Shown here: positions 56,591 to 64,000 of the stretch, in pieces
Position numbering within the stretch: position 1 is the first letter of the stretch
Layout of the letters: each line of letters starts with the position of its first letter
From: Dactylorhiza incarnata
Lineage: Eukaryota; Streptophyta; Magnoliopsida; Asparagales; Orchidaceae
Length of the DNA stretch: 64,000 bases
Assembly (NCBI GenBank): GCA_033032865.1
Contig: JAWHQI010000005.1
Coordinates: forward strand, 13,788,001-13,852,000
Reading direction: 5' to 3'
Made by a program: the position numbers and the translations under genes
Notes under the pieces: model-generated
The model's input: only the letters and a program-made list of their open reading frames with translations
The model's database searches: none
Told to the model about the DNA's origin: nothing

Positions 56591-56591
56591 G

Positions 56592-57282
56592 TGTTGAAAC
56601 CAGCAACTGGTCTCTTGAGTTCGGACCCACTAGGGGTGTAGCCGATGCTTATTTCTCCCTCACTAGACTCTCTTGACGGTGGATGCTGGAAACGGAATAG
56701 ACCCAAGGCTGAAGCGAGGAGGTCCCGCCACACACCCGGAAGATCTTAGAGAGCTTCCCCTCCCAAACCAAAGCTCAACCGGGCACCTTGGAGGGCACTG
56801 GCTGCCAACCAAAACTAGCCTAGAGGAGAGGATTCTCTAAAATCGGATCTCCTCCAAGGTGCCCTTAAGGGTCTATTTATAGTTTTCCTAGGCTGGTCTG
56901 TAAATAGCCTGAATCCGCCTTTTAATTTTACTAACCGCACCCCAAATTGGTCTGCTAACAGCCTAACTCTGCTGTTTCGAAGGGCTATTTGCAGCCCACC
57001 GGGGGTATTATGGTCATTTTCCCCTCACAGCCCTTTGGGCGAATGGTCCGTGAGGGCACCATTCGCTGGGCACCCGCCTGGCTGGGCGAATGCCCACGCT
57101 TCTGGGCGAGTGGTCCGTGAGGGCACCACTCGCCTAGCGCCTTCTCTCCTACAACTTACCCCCACCAACCCGGGGGCATTTTTACCTTCCTTAGCCTGGG
57201 CGAGTGACCCGGCGAATGATCCGGACGACCCAGGTTTCGCCAGTTGGCTGGGGGGGGCCACTCGGCGAATACAGGTTGTACA
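56592..57282 (-). repeat. T2 3' LTR and PPT
   Basis: On plus it runs TGTTGAAACC to GGTTGTACA, 691 bp. A minus-strand TATA box is in CTATTTATAG (56873-56882). The PPT lies at 57283-57300 (minus AAAGAGCGGGGATTG), the same wording as in R1. Confidence 0.87.
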
Positions 57283-57394
57283 CAATCCCCGCTCTTTACG
57301 AGCGGTTCCTACGGTCGTAAAGAACAGTCCAACCCTGTATTCGGTGAGTGCTTGCTGACTGGATCCATAAGATTCCGTGGGTCCCACCGCCACC

Positions 57395-57403
57395 TTATAT
57401 ATA
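57395..57403 (+). promoter_or_regulatory. TATA box for T2 antisense gene 1
   Basis: TTATATATA is 66-74 bp before the ATG at 57469. It stands on the strand opposite to gag-pol, just inside the 3' LTR. Confidence 0.65.
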
Positions 57404-57468
57404 CCTCCTCCTGCCAAATTTTTGCTGGACCACTTTCATACCTTGGCTCGGAGTTTCTCTACTTCCTA

Positions 57469-58743
57469 ATGTCTTTCCACAAACCTTCTGCGAAACCCCT
57501 CTCGCGAGAGATGATCGACCGCCTGGCTGCGGCTCAAGCTGCAACGGCCCCCAGGGCATCCAAATTTGCTCCCTGGCTGATGTCTAAACAGGATCTGAGC
57601 GCCCCCTATGTCTCGCGTCGAGCCAAGACGATTCGGCTAAATCGTCAGAGAGGCGAGACTGCCTCGGAGTCTCCTGCGGATACTCCACCGGCGAACACGC
57701 TGGCGGATGCCCTTCCGGACCCCGCGGTGCTGGTATGAGGATTCTTCCTATCTCCATTTAGTTCCTGTCCCTTACCCTGCGCTTATTCCGACCATTCGCA
57801 GGGGGCTTTGGTACCTGAGGACGGCCATGGGGCCGTTTTGAGCAGTGCGATGGTGCCACCTCCCGGGGACGAGGTACCTCCTCCCGATCTGGATCTTGCT
57901 CCTCCGCCTCCTCCTGGGGAGACTGTACCCCAACCCCGTGAGTTGTGAACCTTCTCGCTTTTTCCTTTTATGTTGTCGGCTACTAATCATTACCTTTTCG
58001 CAGCCCTCAACCCTGACGTCCCGCTGCGGGACTCCATTCCTCCCAGTCCCCCTGCTCAGGTGAACCCCGCTGTCACCGCGAATGAACGGAGGGTCTCCCC
58101 TGAGCGAGAGCTGGATCAGCCTCTCCGTGTTGATGACCGTGCGGATGCTCCGGCTCCTTCTTCACAGCCTTATCGTCCAGGAAAGGGAAAGGTCTTACCT
58201 CCCGCCTGGCTGTTTGGGACGCACCCCCATTCGTCTCGTCCTTCGGGTCACCCGGACCCCACCCCAGATCAGTTCACTCACCCGCCTCTATTGTACTCGC
58301 ATACTTTATCACCACTAACCTAGTTGTGATTCTGCAGGCTATCGAGAAGCCTCCCCCTTCGACTCCTACTATGAGGGGGGAGAGGGAATGCTCTCGCCTC
58401 TCCCTTCCCCTGGGGATCTTGCTAACTTCCTGGGTGATTCCTCGGATCACGCGACCCTGAAGGATCGGATCTCGGAGGTCCTGGGGAAGCTCATCCACAT
58501 CCAGCGAAACGTGGCCAGCTAGGTGGACGACGTGCGGCTGAGAGTCGCGTGTGAGTTGAAGGACCTTCGACGAAGTCACTCGCATCTTCTCGCGGAGGTG
58601 GAGCGGCTAGGGGGTGAGGGAGGGGAGTTGTCTCCCGGAACACACGCCGCGCGAGCCCGGGACCAACTCCAACTGGCTTCCCATGAGATCACCAATATAC
58701 TCGCTTATTACCGCCCGCGAATGCCCATGGAAGCTGGGTTGTG
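57469..58743 (+). CDS. T2 antisense gene 1 (Pro-rich, coiled-coil end), spliced model
   Basis: Exon 1 (57469-57732) starts MSFHKPSAKPLSREMID. Introns with GT...AG ends at 57733-57801 and 57938-58003 keep the frame (exon 2 57802-57937, then PLNPDVPLRDS). Exon 3 is Pro/Ser-rich. A third intron ends at about 58337 (TTCTGCAG); its donor is unresolved. The last exon holds LPSPGDLANFLGDSSDH, one stop (TAG, 58519-58521) and a Leu/Glu-rich probable coiled coil, ending AYYRPRMPMEAGL. The decayed T1 copy supports it as a gene. Function is unknown; antisense ORFs between pol and the 3' LTR are known for Tat-lineage elements. Confidence 0.6.
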
Positions 58744-59106
58744 AAAGCGAGGTCGGTGGATCTGGGAGGAGACCTGACCTACCCAACGTCCACCCCTCTT
58801 ATTGTTTCCTTTTCTTACTTTATGCTGCGAATGTTGAACGTTATTTTTGTCTGTAATAATTTCTCTATGCTTTGCGAATGCTTCTTTATTCGTTTTTCGT
58901 ATCTCATAGCTTTGCTTGGGTATTGCCGAGTGATAACTTATAGCCGGATGCTCTTCCAACCTCGTTGCGTAGCCGCGGAATGAATAGACATAGGGCATTT
59001 GCCATTAATGGGCGAGAGGGACCGGCTCGGGCTTCGAGGTGTCGGGAGGGCGCGATGGCTATCCGCACAACCGAGGTCTCGAAAGTCCAAACGCCGTTTA
59101 GTCCCT
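58744..59106. other. Spacer between T2 antisense genes
   Basis: It probably holds the 3' end of gene 1 and the promoter of gene 2. I see no gene; small frames here are not shared with T1. Confidence 0.55.
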
Positions 59107-59117
59107 CTATAAATAGG
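59107..59117 (+). promoter_or_regulatory. TATA box for T2 antisense gene 2
   Basis: CTATAAATAGG is 108-118 bp before the ATG at 59225. Confidence 0.7.
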
Positions 59118-59224
59118 TCTTTCAACCACCGTATTAAATACCTAACCATCCGCTCTCTTTCCTTGCGCTAGCACTCGTGCTTCTTCCTTATCTGTTGCTC
59201 CTCTTTCCTTCTTTACTCGCAAAA

Positions 59225-61144
59225 ATGGGTGGCGATGCGGAAGGCAGGGCCAAGTGCGCCAGCGCATTCGCCAACCACGTCTTTGATTCCTGCGACCTCT
59301 CTGAGGAGGCCTACCTGACTGCCTTCGCTGACTACGTCCCGCCGGGTTTCGAGGCGCGAAAGCCCAGGCCGGATGAGCGCCTGAATTCCATCTTGCCTTG
59401 TGCTCTCGCGATCCCGCTAGAGCACTTCGAGGTGGGGTTTCGCCTCCCAATCTGGCCGGAACTCCGCCAGACCTTCAGGTACTACGGGGTGGTGCCTGGC
59501 CAGCTCAACCCCAACTCCATCGCTATGTTGGTGGGGTACGCGAGCTACCTGCGAGAGGAGGGAATTGAGTTATCGCTGCCCGTCTTCCGCAAGCTCTATA
59601 CCTTTCGTTGCACCCATGGTATCTCGTTCTTCTCGGGGCTGAGCCCCCTAAAGCACTACGGGCTCCCGAACAAGAACCATGACTGGGTTCGCCGCTTTAT
59701 TTTTGTAAGCGGGAACCTGGGGAACACTCTCCTCGCGCCGGTGCAGGAGGAGGAGTCAACCTTCCGCCCCCCGACCCTAGGGGGGCACGAGGCCAAACTC
59801 CACCAATACATCCTGGAGCACGGGATGGATCTCGTCCATCTTCGGCGAAACGTCAACTCGCTTCCACCCATTCCGCAGGGCGAGGGTAAGTGTTCGAGAC
59901 TTCATTCGCTTTCGCTTTGTGATTTTTACATCATTCGCTAGAACCATTTGTTATATTATGCAGGTGTGCGCCACTACCCCCTTCATCCGCCGCGTCCCTC
60001 CGGATCTACCCTCTCTCTCGCACAGGCCACCGCGGATGCCTGTCGGGAGGAACCTTCTTCCTCCAAGCCTGGCGGAAAGAAGCGCAAGCCAGCGGTGCTG
60101 ACCTCTTCCTCTTCCAAGAAGCCCAAGAACCCCCCCTCCGCCAAGGGGAAGGGGTTCCCGGACGAGACCCTCCGGGCGGATGTTCAGATCCAAGCCCTGG
60201 GGACGAGTGCGCCAGGAGAGACCACCCCTCGCGCGGGACTGTCGTTGCCGCCGCCCCCACTTCCCAGGGACCATCGCAACTTCCCCAGCGGCGAGAAGTA
60301 CAGGGACCCCTCGGGGGCTCCCCTGGTGAAGTGGGACAGGAATGCTAACCGGGTCTCGCTCTCCACCCTCCATCCGTCGTGGATAGAGAGCGATCTCGCC
60401 AGCGGTGAGGCTTACGCCATCGTGTATGCCTTCTACGGCCGAGAATACGCCGAAGTCTATGATGCCGAGACGACCCAGGTTCTCGCTCATGAGAGTGCCA
60501 GGGCCATGCTGCGGGCGCTCGAGCTCGCGCACATGTCTTCGCGCCGGAGCATCAAACTGGCGCGGGACTTGGCGGCGGTTGAGGACTCCCGGTCCGTTGC
60601 TTCTACTGAGGCGATGGAGCTTAGGACTAAGCTGGCGGCTGCGGAGACTCTTCTCGCCAACCGCCCTGTCGCAGAGGTATGTTTTCTCTTTTCCCGCGAG
60701 TGACTTGTTGCCGATTGACAACTTTATTCTTACTACCCTTGTTATTAATTTCAGGATACCACGGTTGCCGAGATGCTCCGCGCTCGGGTGGCCGGCCTTG
60801 AGGATGAAATCCGTCTGGCCAAAGTCGAAGTCCAGCGATTGCGAGAGGTTGGTGCGTCAGCACTCGACCCGGGGAGCGGGGGCCATTTTTATCCCCATCA
60901 CGAGTTGGAGCAGCTGATGCAAGAGAACGCGCAGAATGCTGTCAAGCATGCGCTGCAGGTGCTGCGGCGAGTGGGATACCTGAAGGCGGAAGCCGAACGC
61001 CTTTCCGCTCGTCAAGTCGTCCCCGAGCTTTACATTCCAATCCCCTTTCCTGAGGACGACCATGTCGAGCCGCGAGAGGACGCCCTCATCCCAGAATCTG
61101 GCGAGAGCGACGGATCTTCAAGCGAGAAATCTGCTGATCCTTGA
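59225..61144 (+). CDS. T2 antisense gene 2, PF04195-like, intact with two introns
   Basis: Exons 59225-59885, 59964-60676 and 60755-61144 join through two 78-bp introns with GT...AG ends into one 587-residue frame without stops. The first 215 residues resemble the putative gypsy-type transposon domain (PF04195-like): FEVGFRLPIWPELRQ, PGQLNPNSIAMLVGYASYL, FFSGLSPLKHYGL. Residues 220-340 are basic and Ser/Pro-rich (KKRKPAVLTSSSSKKPKNPP), perhaps a nuclear signal. Then come VKWDRNANRVSLSTLHPSW and long coiled-coil stretches (~390-550), with an acidic end (EKSADP). The Pfam match is by eye and the role is unknown. The gene lies antisense to gag-pol with its own TATA box. T1 has a decayed copy with one more intron. 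Confidence 0.75.
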
Positions 61145-61555
61145 GAAGGGCCTCTTGTATTTTCTCTTTTTGCATTTATCATTTTGACTGTAATCTTGAA
61201 CGGGCGAGTGCCTTTAAAAGATGTATATATTGACTACAATTTGTGTCATTCTAAGTTTTCCTCTCATTCGCCGCTATACCTCATTAGGCTCATTAGGACA
61301 TTGATTCTTCTTATTCAACGTCGCACCTCGTTAGGCTCAATAGGACGTTAGGTCATGATGCGACTGTCGTGGCCACCCCATGAATGCTCAAAGATGACTC
61401 AGGTTGGTCGTTCCCCTTCGATCTCTCGGTACCAAGTGAACCTTACCATTCGCGTATCACGGGGTTTCGCTTAAGTAGTCAAGAGAGTGGGGTGTGATCC
61501 TCTCTCCGGCGCGTGGTCTATGCGAATGCTCTTGAGATCATCTCTTGAGAACTTA
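61145..61555. other. T2 spacer between gene 2 and array
   Basis: It probably holds the gene 2 terminator region. Two copies of a CTCATTAGG/CTCAATAGGAC-like phrase occur near 61285-61350. No gene is visible. Confidence 0.55.
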
Positions 61556-63118
61556 GAACCTGCCACCGAGTGAGCCTTCGGACCTGCCAACTAGATGAGA
61601 GCCTGGACAGCGGGTCTGCTCGGGGCCAACCTCTGGAACATAGAACCTGCCACCGAGTGAGCCTTCGGACCTGCCAGCTAGATGAGAGCCTGGACAGCGG
61701 GTCTGCTCGGGGCCACCCTCTTGAACATAGAACCTGCCACCGAGTGAGCCTTCGGACCTGCCAGCTAGATGAGAGCCTGGACAGCGGGTCTGCTCGGGGC
61801 CAACCTCTGGAACATAGAACCTGCCACCGAGTGAGCCTTCGGACCTGCCAGCTAGATGAGAGCATGGACAGCGGGTCTGCTCGTGGCCAACCTCTTGAAC
61901 ATAGAACCTGCCACCGAGTGAGCCTTCGGACCTGCCAGCTAGATGAGAGCCTGGACAGCGGGTCTGCTCGGGGCCAACCTCTGGAAAATAGAACCTGCCA
62001 CCGAGTGAGCCTTCGGACCTGCCAGCTAGATGAGAGCCTGGACAGCGGGTCTGCTCGGGGCCAACCTCTGGAACATAGAACCTGCCACCGAGTGAGCCTT
62101 CGGACCTGCCAGCTAGATGAGAGCCTAGACAGCGGGTCTGCTCGGGGCCAACCTCTTGAACATAGAACCTGCCACCGAGTGAGCCTTCGGACCTGCTAGC
62201 TAGATGAGAGCCTGGACAGCGGGTCTGCTCGGGGCCAACCTCTTGAACATAGAACCTGCCACCGAGTGAGCCTTCAGACCTGCCAGCTAGATGAGAGCCT
62301 GGACAACGGGTCTGCTCGGGGCCAACCTCTGGAACATAGAACCTGCCATCGAGTGAGCCTTCGGACCTGCCAGCTAGATGAGAGCCTGGACAGCGGGTCT
62401 GCTCGGGGCCAACCTCTTGAACATAGAACCTTCCACCGAGTGAGCCTTCGGACCTGCCAGCTAGATGAGAGCCTGGACAGCGGGTCTGCTCGGGGCCAAC
62501 CTCTTGAACATAGAACCTGCCACCGAGTGAGCCTTCGGACCTGCCAGCTAGATGAGAGCCTGGAAAGCGGGTCTGCTCGGTGCCAACCTCTTGAACATAG
62601 AACCTGCCACCGAGTGAGCCTTCGGACCTGCCAGCTAGATGAGAGCCTGGACAGCGGGTCTGCTCAGGGCTAACCTCTTGAACATAGAACCTGCCACCGA
62701 GTGAGCCTTCGGACCTGCCAGCTAGATGAGAGCCTGGACAGCGGGTCTGCTCGGGGCCAACCTCTGGAATATAGAACCTGCCACCGAGTGAGCCTTCGGA
62801 CCTGCCAGTTAGATGAGAGCCTGGACAGCGGGTCTGCTCGGGGCCAACCTCTGGAAAATAGAACCTGCCACCGAGTGAGCCTTCGGACCTGCCAGCTAGA
62901 TGAGAGCCTGGACAGCGGGTCTGCTCGGGGCCAACCTCTGGAACATAGAACCTGCCACCGAGTGAGCCTTCGGACCTGCTAGCTAGATGAGAGCCTGGAC
63001 AGCGGGTCTACTCGGGGCCAACCTCTGGAACATAGAACCTACCACCGAGTGAGCCTTCGGACCTGCCAGCTAGATGAGAGCCTGGACAGCGGGTCTGCTC
63101 GGGGCCAACCTCTTGAAC
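61556..63118 (-). repeat. T2 tandem array (87-bp units, ~18 copies)
   Basis: Units of exactly 87 bp repeat TGCCACCGAGTGAGCCTTCG, CTGCCAGCTAGATGAGAGCC and AGCGGGTCTGCTCGGGGCCA. In element sense (minus) the unit matches array B of R1: CCCCGAGCAGA, a GGCT...AGC core, GGCAGG, then CTCACTCGGTG. Copies differ by few bases, so the array is recently homogenised. As 87 is divisible by three, open frames of up to 209 codons appear. Confidence 0.93.
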
Positions 63119-63212
63119 TTCCAGGGTCTCTCCTGCGAGCTGTAGCATCATTTTCATACACATAGTTTAAACAAAATGTTTTCATTCAAAAAACCATCAT
63201 TATTACATGGTA

Positions 63213-64000
63213 CTAAGGATAAAAACGTTTAAGGTCGTCGCCGCTCCATGTGTGGCTGAGGGGTTGGCCCTCCACATTTTGAAGGCGATACCCCCCGGAC
63301 TTTAGTGCCTCTTCCACGACATAGGGGCCTTCCCAGTTGGGGTTAAGTTTTCCCACCGCGGCGGACCTCCCAGCCGCGTCGACCTTCTTGAGTACCAGAT
63401 CTCCCTTCTCGAACTGCTTGATCCTGACGTGCCTGTCGAAATACTTGGCCATCCGCCGCTTGACCTCTTCTTGATGGATGGCTGCTCGATCCCGAGCTTC
63501 TTCGATGAGGTCGAGGGAGAGCCGCAACTCCTCCTCGTTCTCGGCTCTCCAATCTTCCTCACCATTTGTGGCGACCTTCACCCGTGGTGTCATAACCTCG
63601 AACTCTATGGGGATGATGGCCTCGCAACCGTGAGAGAGCTTGAAAGGGGTTTCTCCCGTGGCGGTGTTGGGGGTGGTTCTTAAAGCCCAAAGGACCGAGG
63701 GGAGCTGCTCCACCCAATTGCCCTTGAGATTTTCCACCTTCTTTTTGAGCAAGTTCACGATGACCTTATTCGCCGCCTCCACCTGCCCGTTGCTCCTGGG
63801 ATGGTGAACGGACGCAAACCTAAGGTCTATCCCCAACTGGCCACAGAAGCCGATGAATTCCTCGCTTGCGAATTGCGGCCCATTATCCGTGACTATGGCC
63901 TGCGGAAGCCCATATCGACAAATGATCTCCCCCCATACGAAGTTGCGGATTACCTGGGAGGTGACCTAAGCCAACGCCTTGACCTCCAACCACTTTGTGA
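63213..64000 (-). pseudogene. T2 integrase core and C-terminus, open at window end
   Basis: Read on minus from the window end: TKWLEVKALA, a stop (TAG, near 63968), then IVTDNGPQFASEEF with the second catalytic Asp, SNGQVEAANK with the catalytic Glu, TATGETPFKLSHGCEAIIP, and the C-terminal domain with KFDRHVR-type text, GDLVLKKV and WEGPYVVEE, ending SGDDLKRFYP at 63213. This wording is typical of Tat-lineage integrases. Apart from the one stop the frame is open. The zinc domain and first Asp lie outside the window. A 90-bp AT-rich piece separates it from the array. Confidence 0.88.

Larger units (their letters stand above)
54608..56591 (+). mobile_element. NA2: small non-autonomous Athila-like element, 3' cut
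   Basis: The LTR (54608-55679) starts TGATGAGTAC and ends GTGCATCA, followed by a tRNA-Asp-type primer site (55686-55703, two mismatches). The interior has one short CCHC ORF and ends at 56591, where T2 inserted. There is no pol. The LTR is about 550 bp shorter than the Athila2 LTR because the middle is missing after about 55500. Confidence 0.85.
56592..64000 (-). mobile_element. T2: Tat-type element, minus strand, open at window end
   Basis: Left to right: 3' LTR (56592-57282), PPT, antisense gene 1, antisense gene 2, an 87-bp tandem array, then the integrase end on minus, reaching the window end. The integrase wording is Tat-type (SNGQVEAANK, TPNTATGETPF, KLNPNWEGPY). GTAAG at 56587-56591 would be the target duplication. 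Confidence 0.87.

Noticed and set aside
61570..62982. Open frames of 93-209 codons with a 29-residue repeat in the T2 array
   Set aside because: The 87-bp period is divisible by three, so any unit without a stop reads through. Frames are open on the other strand too, and no start or promoter context exists.

Overview
The window is plant nuclear DNA made almost entirely of nested LTR retrotransposons. The basis is the element types: Ty3/gypsy of the Athila and Tat types, Ty1/copia, and a probable chromovirus LTR, with tRNA-Asp-type and tRNA-iMet-type primer sites. I see no host gene, rRNA, tRNA or CRISPR array. The species cannot be named from this; a large-genome flowering plant, probably a eudicot, fits best.

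Layout. 1-2886: two copia fragments head to head, an LTR tail on + and an LTR plus gag on -. 2945-14201: an old non-autonomous Athila-like element (NA-old), split by a very young relative (NA1, 3956-10831, target duplication CCTGT) that carries a 413-codon acidic ORF with two CCHC knuckles and no pol. 14202-14368: a short unassigned piece. 14369-31396: a decayed Athila element (Athila1), interrupted by R1 (15571-23073, duplication CAATG), a pol-less element with GC-rich LTRs and four tandem arrays, and by a solo LTR (27365-30239, duplication ACAAT). From 31397: a minus-strand Tat-type element (T1) inserted in the Athila1 integrase. T1 is itself split by a nearly complete Athila copy (Athila2, 33327-43951, duplication AGTGG), by a copia element (45457-51651, duplication ATGTA), and at 54132 by a minus-strand Athila-type LTR fragment. 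That fragment holds a small non-autonomous Athila-like element (NA2, 54608-56591), which a second Tat-type element (T2, 56592 to the window end) cuts in turn.

How the parts relate. T1 and T2 carry two genes on the strand opposite to their gag-pol, with their own TATA boxes and introns, between the 3' LTR and a tandem array; T2 then shows the integrase end on the minus strand. R1 shares LTR ends, PPT and the repeat core with them and looks like a deletion derivative. NA-old and NA1 share LTR architecture and about 1.4 kb of 3' untranslated sequence with Athila2, including three polypurine motifs at fixed spacing; NA2 shares the LTR type and primer site. Both autonomous Athila copies have no cysteine knuckle where this lineage's gag usually has one, while all three non-autonomous relatives encode a CCHC knuckle. 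That complementarity is the most interesting hypothesis here.

Nearly every gene is broken. The exceptions are the NA1 ORF and the second antisense gene of T2, which reads through two clean introns. Many long open frames in the tandem arrays and GC-rich LTRs are by-products of repeat periods divisible by three or of base composition, and I left them out.
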